Notes: generated from the sequence alone by a model not told the origin. A stretch of 24,036 bases of DNA from Stagnihabitans sp039932095 (GCA_039932095.1 JBDTQR010000048.1:1-24036); one strand, 5' to 3'. Counted from the first letter of the stretch, positions 14,682 to 23,287 are shown. Translations and numbers: made by a program.

Positions 14682-15947
14682 ATGTATCTGCGCCGATCAC
14701 ATCTCGCTCTGGCCGTATCCGCCATTCTTCTTTGCAGCACGGGCAGTGGGGTGCTTGCGCAAGACAAGCCCTTTGCCGGTCAGACCATCTCGGTGTTGCT
14801 GCCGTCACCTCAGGACGCGACCATGGCGGCCGATTTCGAGAAGGACACCGGCATAAAGCTGGACCTGCAGACCGCCTCTTGGGACGACGTATCGGTGATT
14901 GTGTCAACTGCCCTGCTGGCTGGGACCGCGCCGGCGGATGTGACCGAGTTTGACTGGTCGTGGACTGGACAGTTCGCCGCCGCCGACTGGTATACGCCGC
15001 TGAATGACGCGATTGATGCTGACACCCTGACCGACATCAAGGGTTCGGCGATCTTTGACGTGAACGGCTCGGTTCTGGCCATTCCCTACACCAATGATTT
15101 CCGGGTGATGCTGGTCAACAAGAAGCATTTCGCCGACGCCGGGATCACCGAAATGCCCAAGACGCTGGACGAATTGGTAGCAGCCGCCAAGGCCATCAAG
15201 GCCAAGGGCATTGTGGACTATCCCATCGGACTGCCCCTGTCGGCGACCGAGGGCGCTTCGACCAGTTGGTATCTGCTGACCAAGGCTTTTGGCGGCGATC
15301 TGTTCGACAAGGACATGAAACCTGCCTTCACCAGCCCGGATTCGGCCGGTTACAAGGCCATGGCATTTGAGATGATGCTGCTGAAAGAAGGTCTGGTCGA
15401 CCCGGCCTCTACCGGGCTGAAAGACAGCGAAATCAACGACACGATGTTTGCCAAGGGCCTGACGTCGATCATGATCAGCGGCGAGCCGGGCCGGCTTGGC
15501 CAATACAGCGACCCCGCACAGTCGGTCGTTGCAGGACAGGTCGAAGCCATCCCGGTGGCCACCGAAAGTGGCACAACCCGCAGCTTCGGCCTGTTGGAAG
15601 GTCTGGGCATCCCGAAAACCGCCACCAATCCCGAGGCTGCCAAGGAATTCATCAAATGGATGACCTCCAAGCAGTTTCAGATCCACAATTATGCCAACGG
15701 CGTGCTGCCGACCCGGACTTCGGCGCTGGCAGACTTGCAGGACGCTGGCAAGCTGATCAGTGGTGCCGCGCTCGTCGCCCAGGCGCCGACGGTTGAGCCG
15801 TTGTTCCCTGCGGGCGCGCCGACCTGGTATCCGCAGTTCTCGCTGGCGGTGAATACTTCGATCAACTCTGCTGCCAAGGGCGAGATCACGGTGGATGAAG
15901 CCATGAAGCGGATTGCCGATGCCGTTGCGAGTGCCATGGCAGAGTGA
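14682..15947 (+). CDS. Sugar-type ABC transporter substrate-binding protein (family 1)
   Basis: A 421-residue periplasmic binding protein with a Sec signal peptide (MYLRRSHLALAVSAILL..., likely cleavage after VLA at residue 26). The mature part resembles maltose/oligosaccharide-type binding proteins: ATMAADFEKDTGIKLDLQ, then FDVNGSVLAIPYTNDFRVM, GLTSIMISGEPGRL and NPEAAKEFIKWM. The ATG at 14682 is chosen because GGAGA lies 5 bases upstream; the same frame is open upstream without a comparable site. Its stop overlaps the next permease start (GTGA), so the two are coupled. The substrate is likely a sugar or polyol but is not determined. Confidence 0.9.
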   Translation: MYLRRSHLALAVSAILLCSTGSGVLAQDKPFAGQTISVLLPSPQDATMAADFEKDTGIKLDLQTASWDDVSVIVSTALLAGTAPADVTEFDWSWTGQFAAADWYTPLNDAIDADTLTDIKGSAIFDVNGSVLAIPYTNDFRVMLVNKKHFADAGITEMPKTLDELVAAAKAIKAKGIVDYPIGLPLSATEGASTSWYLLTKAFGGDLFDKDMKPAFTSPDSAGYKAMAFEMMLLKEGLVDPASTGLKDSEINDTMFAKGLTSIMISGEPGRLGQYSDPAQSVVAGQVEAIPVATESGTTRSFGLLEGLGIPKTATNPEAAKEFIKWMTSKQFQIHNYANGVLPTRTSALADLQDAGKLISGAALVAQAPTVEPLFPAGAPTWYPQFSLAVNTSINSAAKGEITVDEAMKRIADAVASAMAE

Positions 15948-16864
15948 AAGCGCGGTCCACTGCGATGCAGCTTGACCGAGATCGCCGCGTCGGCGGAAAC
16001 GCCGATGCCATCATGGCGTTCTTTCTGATCCTGCCCATCCTGTTCACCATGGGCAGTCTGGTGTTCTATCCGCTTGCCAGCACGGCGTGGGACTCGCTGC
16101 ACCGGGTCAATCCGATGCAACCCGGCACACCGTTTGTCGGCTTGCGCAACTATACCAGAATGTTTTCTGACGCCGAGGTCGGCCGGTCCTGGTTGAACAC
16201 CCTGGAATACGTGGTGATGGCGGTTTTTGCCGAAACGGTTTTCGGCGTGCTGGCGGCGGCGCTGATCAACCAGCTTGAACGTGGACGGCGCTGGGTGCTG
16301 GCCGCCGTTGTCTTGCCCTGGGCGCTGCCTGGTGTGGTCAGCGGCGTGGTCTGGCAATGGATATTTTCGCCGGGGCCCGGACTGCTGAACGCGCTGCTGC
16401 AAATGCTGGGCTTTGATTTCGAGGGTTATCTCTGGTTCAACGATTCCACGACGGCGATGCTGGCGATCACTTTGGTTCATGTCTGGCGCATGATGCCGCT
16501 GACCATCGTCATCGTGCTGGCCGCGATGCAGAGTGTCCCTGCCGACCTTTATGAGGCCGCCCGGATGGACGGGGCATCGCGACCGGCCATGTTCCGGCTG
16601 ATCACGCTTCCCCTGGTGCGCAGCGCCATCGCCGTCGCCATGACCAACGCCACCGTGTCGGCGTTCAACTTGTTTGATGAGGCAATAGTCTTGGCACATA
16701 ATAGTGTGGAGACCCGGCCTATTCTGATCCAGATCTATCTGGAGGCGTTCAAGAAGTTGAACTTCTCCTACGGCATGGCGTTGTCTTTGATGGTCACCCT
16801 GGTTTCGTTGCTGGTTTCGCTCGGCTATGTGCTGCGCATACAACGCACGACAAGGTTCGAGTGA
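15944..16864 (+). CDS. Sugar-type ABC transporter permease (MalF-like)
   Basis: A 306-residue inner-membrane permease of the carbohydrate uptake 1 type. Six or so membrane segments begin with AIMAFFLILPILFTMGSLVF. The EAA loop is EAARMDGASRPAMFRLITLP. The GTG start at 15944 overlaps the binding-protein stop by four bases; an internal ATG at 15965 is a weaker alternative. It pairs with the next permease, whose start overlaps this stop (TGATG). Confidence 0.9.
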   Translation: MKARSTAMQLDRDRRVGGNADAIMAFFLILPILFTMGSLVFYPLASTAWDSLHRVNPMQPGTPFVGLRNYTRMFSDAEVGRSWLNTLEYVVMAVFAETVFGVLAAALINQLERGRRWVLAAVVLPWALPGVVSGVVWQWIFSPGPGLLNALLQMLGFDFEGYLWFNDSTTAMLAITLVHVWRMMPLTIVIVLAAMQSVPADLYEAARMDGASRPAMFRLITLPLVRSAIAVAMTNATVSAFNLFDEAIVLAHNSVETRPILIQIYLEAFKKLNFSYGMALSLMVTLVSLLVSLGYVLRIQRTTRFE

Positions 16865-17721
16865 TGGCGACTGCAAAACCTGTTCAGCTGGCGGTCTGGG
16901 CGGGGGTGGCGGTGCTGCTGCTTTGGTCGCTGGTGCCGATCTACTGGACGCTGGCGTCCAGCGTCACGCCGACCGTCGAATTCAGCGCCCGGCCGCTGCA
17001 TCTGGTGCCGCGCAATCCGACAATCGTCCACTATCTGCGTCTGCTTGGGGTGATCGACAGCAATTTCGGCGGCGTCAATGTGGCGCGCAACTTCCGTGCG
17101 GCGCTGTTCAACAGCATCGTGACCTCTTTGGCCGCCACCGTCCTGTGTGTGTTCTTCTCGCTGCTGGCGGCCTATGCCTTCACCTGGCTGCGCTTTCCCG
17201 GCCGCAATACCATCTTCTACGCGGTGGTGGCGACAATGGCGGTGCCGGGTTATGCGGTTATCATTCCACTGTTCCGGCTGATGGTTTCCCTGGGGGAGAT
17301 CGACAGCTATCTCGGCGTCACACTGATTTATGTCTCGGCTTTCCTGCCGTTGTGTCTCTGGCTGCTGAAGGGCGTGTTGGATGCCCTGCCCCGCGCGCTG
17401 GTCGAGGCGGCGCGGATGGACGGTGCGGGCCATTTGCGCATCCTGTTCTCGATCATCGCACCGATTGCAGCCCCCGGCCTGACCGCAGCCGCCATCCTGA
17501 CCTTTCTGGGCGCATGGGGCCAATATGTTGTACCGTTGATCTTTTCGCCCAAACAGGCGAAACCGCTGACCGTGTTGATCCCGGAATTTGCGGGCAAGAA
17601 TTTCTCGGACTACGGGCTGATCATGGCGGGCGGGTCGATCGCAATCGTGGTGCCGTGTTTGCTGGTGATCTTCCTCAACCGCTATCTGATATCGGGGTTG
17701 CTGGCCGGTTCGAACAAATAG
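16864..17721 (+). CDS. Sugar-type ABC transporter permease (MalG-like)
   Basis: A 285-residue inner-membrane permease and partner of the preceding gene. The N-terminal helix is LAVWAGVAVLLLWSLVPIYW; the EAA loop is EAARMDGAGHLRILFSIIAP. The ATG at 16864 overlaps the previous stop; a GTG at 16861 would add one residue. No ATPase gene follows: after the stop there are 617 bases without a gene, then a TRAP system. The complex must therefore borrow an ATPase from elsewhere, as several carbohydrate importers do with shared MsmK/UgpC-like subunits. Confidence 0.9.
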   Translation: MATAKPVQLAVWAGVAVLLLWSLVPIYWTLASSVTPTVEFSARPLHLVPRNPTIVHYLRLLGVIDSNFGGVNVARNFRAALFNSIVTSLAATVLCVFFSLLAAYAFTWLRFPGRNTIFYAVVATMAVPGYAVIIPLFRLMVSLGEIDSYLGVTLIYVSAFLPLCLWLLKGVLDALPRALVEAARMDGAGHLRILFSIIAPIAAPGLTAAAILTFLGAWGQYVVPLIFSPKQAKPLTVLIPEFAGKNFSDYGLIMAGGSIAIVVPCLLVIFLNRYLISGLLAGSNK

Positions 17722-18338
17722 CCGGTTACCCCACCGCAAGCGGTACCGCGGGCTGCAGAGACTTTGCCGAGACGGCAGCGGAGGTTTGGCCCCCGGTTCC
17801 CCTGCGTCAGCGGCCATGGTGCGGGACAGTGGCGAAATCTGACGGGATGCAGGGTAAAGGTATCAAACTTGACTGTCAGGAGCCGGGTAAAGACCGCTGC
17901 GAAAACCTGCGTCGTTTCAACGGCAGGGGCGATGCTGGCGTCATTTGCAGCTTGTGGACCATCAAGACACCCATGTTCGGCGCAGGATAATGTGAGTTTT
18001 TCAACGGGCCATGTGGCCGGAATTCAGGATCACTGCACCATTGCCCGGGCCCCGTTTCGGGCCAGGAATGCCCTAGGGTCAAGGGATCGGATTCCATTCA
18101 AGCTCCAGCAGATTGTTATGTTTTATTTTAGTGGGTTATATTCGAAAGCTGTCAAACAGTCCGACAGATTCAATCGCACTGTTCAGGGTCGGATCACTGG
18201 TTTCGCCGCAGGTGTGAATTGCGCAAACCGGACGGCGGATACAACCTCAGCTGCGCCAGCCTGTTGAAACCTGCGCGATTGACGCAGCCGCCCAGACTTG
18301 CCATGCATGACCTACTGCTAAAACTGAGGGAGAAGATC
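17722..18338. other. 617-bp stretch without a convincing gene
   Basis: Separates the sugar-type ABC operon from the TRAP operon. Open frames here (for example 17764-18267 plus and 17876-18097 minus) have no recognisable domain, unusual composition and no good ribosome site. A small stem (ACCG-CAAG-CGGT, 17733-17744) follows the permease stop. GAGTTTTTCAACGGG near 17998 and TGTTGAAA near 18263 resemble inverted termini of some insertion sequences, but no transposase remnant lies between. An AT-rich promoter-like segment at 18113-18142 is the clearest signal. Confidence 0.6.
18113..18142 (+). promoter_or_regulatory. Predicted sigma-70 promoter of the TRAP operon
   Basis: TTGTTA (18113-18118, 4 of 6) and TATATT (18137-18142, 5 of 6) are 18 bases apart in an AT-rich patch of otherwise GC-rich DNA. 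Transcription would start near 18150, giving a leader of about 190 bases before the TRAP binding protein. CTGTC (18149-18153) and GACAG (18163-18167) form an inverted repeat at the predicted start and could be an operator. Confidence 0.45.
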
Positions 18339-19337
18339 ATGAAACTCGCGATAGCCACCGCAGTTGCATTGGCAACGTTCAACTTGGCCACTCCAGTCCT
18401 CGCCTCTGACGGGTGCGATCCTGGTGAGATGGTGATCAAGTTCAGCCATGATGTCGCCGAAACCCATCCCAAGGGCGTGGCCGCCAAGATGCTTGCCGAC
18501 CGGGTCAACAAGGAGATGGACGGCACGGCCTGTCTTGAAGTCTATCCAAACTCGACGCTTTACGACGACAACAAGGTATTCGAGGCGATGCTGCTCGGCG
18601 ACGTGCAACTCGCCGCGCCGTCCCTGTCGAAATTCGAACCCTACACCAAGAAATACCGATTGTTCGATTTGCCGTTCCTGTTTTCCAGTCTGGATTCGGT
18701 GGACAAGTTCCTGCATTCCGACGCTGCCGATGGCTTGAAGAACGCGGTCAATGATGCGGGATTTACCGGGCTCTATTTCTGGTCCTCGGGCCTGAAACAG
18801 TTCTCGGCGGACAAGCCACTGGTGCTGCCGACCGACGCCAAGGATCTGAAGTTCCGCATTCAACCCTCTGACGTAGCCCAGGCGATGATCGAGGGACTTG
18901 GTGCATCGGCGCAGAAACTGGCCTTCCCCGAAGTCTACGGCGCGTTGCAGACAAAGGTCGTGGACGGGCAGGAAAACTCGTGGTGCAACATCTACACCCA
19001 GAAGTTCTATGAGGTGCAGGACGGCATCACCGAAACCAACCATGCGCTGCTGGCCTATCTGGTGTTCACCAGCACCGAATGGCTGGACGGTCTGAAGCCC
19101 GAGGTGCGTGACCAGTTCATGACGATCCTCAGCGAAGTGACGGACGAGGTGAACGCCAGCGTCGCCAGCAAGGAGAGCGCCTGCCGGCAGAAGATCGTCG
19201 ATTCCGGGGCCACGATTCGCGAACTGGACGCCGATCAACGGGCGGCTTGGGTGGCTGCGATGTCGCCAGTCTGGGACAAGTTCAAGGGCGATATCGGTCA
19301 GGACCTGATCGACGCCGCCGTGGCGACCAACAACTGA
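18339..19337 (+). CDS. dctP: TRAP transporter substrate-binding protein (DctP family)
   Basis: A 332-residue periplasmic solute receptor of a sodium-driven TRAP importer. The signal peptide (MKLAIATAVALATFNL) is probably cleaved after VLA at residue 22. Family marks: EMVIKFSHDVAETHPKG at the mature N-terminus; Arg173 in DLKFRIQPSD, where DctP proteins hold the ligand carboxylate; and VVDGQENSW followed by FYEVQ. Cys26 and Cys65 could form a disulfide. The ATG at 18339 follows a GAGGGAG site; the frame is open upstream to 18219 without support. Arg173 argues for a carboxylate substrate, such as a C4-dicarboxylate or sugar acid, but the exact ligand is not readable. A strong stem-loop follows before the small permease gene. 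Confidence 0.92.
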   Translation: MKLAIATAVALATFNLATPVLASDGCDPGEMVIKFSHDVAETHPKGVAAKMLADRVNKEMDGTACLEVYPNSTLYDDNKVFEAMLLGDVQLAAPSLSKFEPYTKKYRLFDLPFLFSSLDSVDKFLHSDAADGLKNAVNDAGFTGLYFWSSGLKQFSADKPLVLPTDAKDLKFRIQPSDVAQAMIEGLGASAQKLAFPEVYGALQTKVVDGQENSWCNIYTQKFYEVQDGITETNHALLAYLVFTSTEWLDGLKPEVRDQFMTILSEVTDEVNASVASKESACRQKIVDSGATIRELDADQRAAWVAAMSPVWDKFKGDIGQDLIDAAVATNN

Positions 19338-19350
19338 GGCTTTGATGATC

Positions 19351-19376
19351 GGGTCCGCCGCTTTGACGGCGGACCC
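19351..19376 (+). promoter_or_regulatory. Intercistronic stem-loop, 10-bp perfect stem
   Basis: GGGTCCGCCG (19351-19360) and CGGCGGACCC (19367-19376) pair perfectly around CTTTGA, 14 bases after the TRAP binding-protein stop. No U-tract follows. Such structures usually protect the upstream message or partly stop transcription, giving more binding protein than permease. Confidence 0.7.
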
Positions 19377-19399
19377 GGCACCGGTTCAGGGAGGGGACG

Positions 19400-20074
19400 T
19401 TGCTACCGATCACCATCGTCATCGCCATTTTGATTGCGCTCTATTTCGCGCTTGAACGGGCAAGGCCCGGACTTCTGCACCAGATCGAAGCGGCCATCGT
19501 GGCCATTTTGTTGGCTGCGATGACGCTGGTTTCCTTTATTCAGGTCATCGCGAGGTACGGCTTTTCCAGCGGCTGGGGCGGCGCGCTGGAGTTTACCCGC
19601 ATCCTGTTTGCCTGGCTGATCATCTTCGGGATGAGCTATGGCATCCGGATCAACGCCCATCTTGGCGTTGATGCGCTGGTGCGTCTGTTGCCGCAACGCG
19701 CCTTCCGCGCCATGGCGATCGTCTCGGCACTGTCCTGCGTTCTCTACGCGGCGGTGTTTCTTTATGCCAACTGGCTTGACGTGTTCGGCGCTCCGGCCAA
19801 GGGCGGCGCGATGGACTACTGGGCCAAGATGTACCGCGCCGGTGTCGGGCTTGAAGACCTGCGTTTCCCGGAATGGGCGCAGCAGGCGTTCGGCCTGAAA
19901 GACCGGGTACCGCGATGGGTGGCCTATCTGATCCTGCCGGTCGGCTTGGCGCTTTTCGCGTTCCGCTGCCTTGAAGCCACCATCGCCATCTGGAAAGGCG
20001 ACCGGGAAATGATCATCGCGTCGCATGAAGCGGAAGAATTGATTGCCAAGAACCGGGCAGTGATCGAGGAGTAG
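19400..20074 (+). CDS. dctQ: TRAP transporter small permease (DctQ family)
   Basis: A 224-residue inner-membrane subunit with about four transmembrane helices: PITIVIAILIALYFAL at the start, AAIVAILLAAMTLVSFIQVI, the conserved EFTRILFAWLIIFGMSYG region, then LSCVLYAAVFLYANW and a last helix near YLILPVGLALFAF. The loop before the last helix (about residues 132-172) is longer than in typical DctQ proteins. It starts with TTG at 19400, with GGGAGG 5 bases upstream; no nearby ATG would keep the first helix. The large permease gene begins 9 bases after the stop. Confidence 0.88.
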   Translation: MLPITIVIAILIALYFALERARPGLLHQIEAAIVAILLAAMTLVSFIQVIARYGFSSGWGGALEFTRILFAWLIIFGMSYGIRINAHLGVDALVRLLPQRAFRAMAIVSALSCVLYAAVFLYANWLDVFGAPAKGGAMDYWAKMYRAGVGLEDLRFPEWAQQAFGLKDRVPRWVAYLILPVGLALFAFRCLEATIAIWKGDREMIIASHEAEELIAKNRAVIEE

Positions 20075-20083
20075 CGGGCCACC

Positions 20084-21679
20084 ATGGAAGTCCTTATCCT
20101 TTTCGTTCTCGTGGTGGTGCTGCTGGTCATTGGGGCACCCATTGCCGTCGCATTGGGTCTGGCGAGCGTGCTGGTCATCGCGTTCTTCTCGACCGATTCG
20201 ATGTCTTCGGTGGCGTTGCAACTGTTCAATGCCTCGCAAAACTACATCCTGCTTGCGATTCCGTTCTTCATCCTCGCCTCCAACTTCATGTCGACCGGTG
20301 GGGTGGCGCGGCGGATCATCAGGGTCGCCATCGCCAGCGTCGGCCATTTTCGCGGCGGTCTTGCCATGGCGAGCGTCATGTCCTGCATGCTGTTTGCGGC
20401 CCTGTCGGGCTCTTCACCGGCCACTGTGGTGGCGATCGGCTCGATTGCCATCACTGCGATGCGTCAGGTCGGCTATTCGCGGGATTTCGCGGCCGGCGTG
20501 ATCGCCAATGCCGGCACGCTGGGCATTCTGATCCCGCCGTCGATCATCATGGTGGTCTATGCCGCCGCAACCAATGTCTCCGTCGGCCGGATGTTTCTGG
20601 CAGGCCTGCTGCCGGGGTTGGTTGCCGGGCTGATGCTGATGGGGGCGATCTATGTCGTGGCCAGACGCCGCAACCTGCCGCGTGAAGATTGGAAGGGGTT
20701 TTCCGAGATTTTCATGGCCGGCCGCGATGCCGGTTGGGGCCTGTTCCTGATCTTCATCATCATCGGCGGCATCTATGGCGGGGCTTTCACCCCAACCGAG
20801 GCGGCGGCGGTGGCGGCAGTCTATTCGGGCCTTGTGGCCCTGTTCGTTTACCGCGACATGGGGCCGCTGGTCGGCGTGCCCTGGTTGCCGCCGGACGCTC
20901 CCCCCGAGGTGGTGACCGGCTTCAAGGCGACGGTTTACGCCTTGGCGCTGTTGCTACTCTGGCTGATCGTCGGGTTCTTCTTCTTTTCCGGCTTCTCAGC
21001 AACGACGAGGCTGTGGATCGGGCTGACGATGGCGGCGGTGGTGCTGATCGCATATCCGGTGCTGCGCGGCAAGCAGTCGCCAATGGCATCGCTGTATGGG
21101 CTACCGGTTTGGGGCCGAAATCTGTGGCTGGTCTTGAAGGCCCTCTTGCCTGCCGCAATCCACCAGGACACCTTCAAGGTGTTGACGGATTCGGCGCGCA
21201 CCACGGTGATGTTGATGTTCATCATCGTCAACGCGCTGCTCTTCGCCCATGTGCTGACCGCCGAACGCATCCCCAATGCCATCACCGACTGGATGCTGGG
21301 CATGGGGTTCAACTGGTTCACCTTCCTGATCGCGGTCAACATCCTGTTGCTGCTGGGCGGCCAGTTCATGGAGCCGTCAGGCCTGTTGTTGATTGTCGCA
21401 CCCGTCGTCTTCCCGATTGCGATGCAACTGGGCGTCGATCCGATCCATCTGGGGATCATCATGGTGGTCAATATGGAGATCGGGATGATCACCCCACCCA
21501 TCGGGCTCAACCTGTTCGTGACATCAGGCATCACCGGAATGAGCCTGACACAGGTGGTGCGCGCGGCGCTGCCATTCGTGGCGGTGTTGATGGTGTTTCT
21601 GGTGCTGGTCACCTATATCCCGCTGATGTCAACCGCCGTGCCCTATGCCCTGATGGGTCCCGAGCCGATGACTCCTTAG
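20084..21679 (+). CDS. dctM: TRAP transporter large permease (DctM family), with central insertion
   Basis: The ion-coupled membrane subunit of the TRAP importer, 531 residues against about 430 for a usual DctM. Conserved blocks are FNASQNYILLAIPFFILASNF, the SGSSPATVVAIGSIAI motif, GTLGILIPPSIIMVVYA, TPTEAAAVAAVYS, and near the end NMEIGMITPPIGLNLFV. Residues about 256-358 are extra relative to the usual family: a Pro-rich linker and two added hydrophobic segments (ALALLLLWLIVGFFFF; IGLTMAAVVLIAYPVL), inserted before SARTTVMLMF. The reading frame is intact. Gene order P-Q-M is standard. Confidence 0.92.
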   Translation: MEVLILFVLVVVLLVIGAPIAVALGLASVLVIAFFSTDSMSSVALQLFNASQNYILLAIPFFILASNFMSTGGVARRIIRVAIASVGHFRGGLAMASVMSCMLFAALSGSSPATVVAIGSIAITAMRQVGYSRDFAAGVIANAGTLGILIPPSIIMVVYAAATNVSVGRMFLAGLLPGLVAGLMLMGAIYVVARRRNLPREDWKGFSEIFMAGRDAGWGLFLIFIIIGGIYGGAFTPTEAAAVAAVYSGLVALFVYRDMGPLVGVPWLPPDAPPEVVTGFKATVYALALLLLWLIVGFFFFSGFSATTRLWIGLTMAAVVLIAYPVLRGKQSPMASLYGLPVWGRNLWLVLKALLPAAIHQDTFKVLTDSARTTVMLMFIIVNALLFAHVLTAERIPNAITDWMLGMGFNWFTFLIAVNILLLLGGQFMEPSGLLLIVAPVVFPIAMQLGVDPIHLGIIMVVNMEIGMITPPIGLNLFVTSGITGMSLTQVVRAALPFVAVLMVFLVLVTYIPLMSTAVPYALMGPEPMTP

Positions 21680-21831
21680 CTGGTTAATGTGGTCACGCCA
21701 GTTGGACAGATCTGCGGCGATCTTGGATGTGAACCCAAGTTGACGCTACGTCCGTCCCGGACTTCAGCGAAATTGTCGCCGTCAAAGGCAGGTTTTTCTC
21801 CCCAACTTTGATAAATTGCTGTACCCAATCG

Positions 21832-21850
21832 CAAGTTCTGTCCAAACTTG
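21832..21850. promoter_or_regulatory. CAAGTT-N7-AACTTG inverted repeat upstream of the Liv-type binding protein
   Basis: CAAGTT (21832-21837) and AACTTG (21845-21850) form a perfect inverted repeat, 72 bases before the start at 21922. A further CCCAAGTT copy lies at 21734-21741 and a related CCAACTTTG near 21812, all in the 242-bp gap after the TRAP operon. Several half-sites in one promoter region suggest an operator. No regulator gene is adjacent. Confidence 0.4.
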
Positions 21851-21921
21851 GGCGGGTCCGTGGTGTGTTCGATGGAGGCGAGCGCGTCACAACCAGAGAA
21901 AACACAACCAGGGAGAAGACA

Positions 21922-23268
21922 ATGACCAAACAAGATTTGACGCGACGTGGTCTGCTGAAGACCGGAGCGGTTTTCGGGGCGGGTCTGGCACTGCCGACCA
22001 TTTTCACCTCATCCGCTGCCCGGGCGTTCACCAACGACCCGACCGGAAAAACTGTCACCTTCGGTTTTACCATTCCGCAATCCGGTCCTTATGCCGATGA
22101 AGGTGCGGATGAACTGCGGGCCTTCCAACTTGCGGTCAAACACCTGAACGGCGAGGGCGACGGCGGCATGCTGTCGACTTTCTCGTCCAAGACGCTAGAT
22201 GGCACCGGCGTGCTGGGTCAGAAAGTAGCCTATGTGACGGGCGACACCCAGACCAAGACTGACGCGGCCCGTGCGGCGGCGAAGTCGATGATCGAAAAAG
22301 ACGGCGCCATCATGATTTCCGGCGGCTCGTCGTCGGGCGTCGCGGTCGGTCTGCAAAGCCTGTGCCAGGACGCGGGCCTGATCTATATGTGCGGCCTGAC
22401 CCATTCCAACGACACCACCGGCAAAGACAAGAAGCGCAACGGTTTCCGGCTGTTCTTCAACGCCTATATGTCGGCGGCGGCGCTTGCTCCGGTTCTGAAG
22501 GCCGACTACGGCACCGACCGCAACGCCTATCACCTGACGGCGGACTATACCTGGGGCTGGACCCAGCAGGCCTCGATGCAGGCCGCGACCGAAGCGATTG
22601 GCTGGAAAACCATCGCCAACGTGTTGACGCCTCTGGCCAGCACCGACTTCTCGTCCTACATCGCCCCGGTTCTGAACTCGGGCGCGGACGTGCTGGTGCT
22701 CAACCACTACGGGGCCAACATGGTCAACTCCTTGACCCAGGCCGTGCAGTTCGGCCTGCGCGACAAGACCGTGAACGGCAAGCAATTCCAGGTCGTCGTG
22801 CCGCTGATTTCGGAACTGATGGCCAAGGGTGCCGGCGCCAACATCAAGGGCATTCCGGGTTCGTCCGACTGGAACTGGAAGCTGGAAGATGCGGGCACCA
22901 AGGCCTTCGTCAAATCCTACGGCACCGAATACGGCATGCCGCCGAGCCAGGCCGCCCATGTCTGCTATGCGCAGACCCTGCTCTATGCCGATGCCGTGGC
23001 CCGCGCCAAGAGCTTCAACCCTTGCTCGGTCGTCGAGGCTCTGGAAGGGTTCGAGTTCGACGGTCTGGGCAATGGGCCGACCTCGTACCGCGCTGATGAC
23101 CACCAGGCGTTCAAGGACGTGCTGGTCGTGAAGGGCAAGGAAACCCCGGACAACGAGTTCGACACGCTGGAGATCACCTCTGTCGTGCCGGTTGCCGATG
23201 TCACCTACGCGGCCGACAACGCCATGTTCGCCGGTGGCGATCTGGGTCAGTGCAATCCCGGCGCGTGA
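21922..23268 (+). CDS. Branched-chain amino acid/amide-type ABC substrate-binding protein, Tat-exported
   Basis: A 448-residue periplasmic binding protein of the LivK/UrtA-like (type I) fold. The twin-arginine motif TRRGLLK (Arg8-Arg9) and hydrophobic stretch end at a likely cleavage site after ARA (residue 35). The mature part begins VTFGFTIPQSGPYADEG. Other typical blocks are GGSSSGVAVGLQSLCQDAG and STDFSSYIAPVLNSGADVLVLNH. The ATG at 21922 is set by GGGAGA 5 bases upstream; the open frame from 21808 lacks a site. It is followed by a stem-loop and a LivH-like permease gene, so it is the receptor of a Liv-type importer whose remaining genes lie to the right. The ligand could be an amino acid, amide or urea-like compound. 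Confidence 0.9.
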   Translation: MTKQDLTRRGLLKTGAVFGAGLALPTIFTSSAARAFTNDPTGKTVTFGFTIPQSGPYADEGADELRAFQLAVKHLNGEGDGGMLSTFSSKTLDGTGVLGQKVAYVTGDTQTKTDAARAAAKSMIEKDGAIMISGGSSSGVAVGLQSLCQDAGLIYMCGLTHSNDTTGKDKKRNGFRLFFNAYMSAAALAPVLKADYGTDRNAYHLTADYTWGWTQQASMQAATEAIGWKTIANVLTPLASTDFSSYIAPVLNSGADVLVLNHYGANMVNSLTQAVQFGLRDKTVNGKQFQVVVPLISELMAKGAGANIKGIPGSSDWNWKLEDAGTKAFVKSYGTEYGMPPSQAAHVCYAQTLLYADAVARAKSFNPCSVVEALEGFEFDGLGNGPTSYRADDHQAFKDVLVVKGKETPDNEFDTLEITSVVPVADVTYAADNAMFAGGDLGQCNPGA

Positions 23269-23287
23269 ACCGGACCGCCTGAAATTC

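Noticed and set aside
16825..17990. 387-residue plus-strand and 330-residue minus-strand frames over the second sugar-type permease
   Set aside because: The frame at 16864-17721 encodes a typical permease with an EAA loop; the others lack hydrophobic helices or domains.
17764..18267. 167-residue open frame in the gap before the TRAP genes
   Set aside because: No domain, no ribosome site, and it runs through the predicted promoter. Treated as noncoding.
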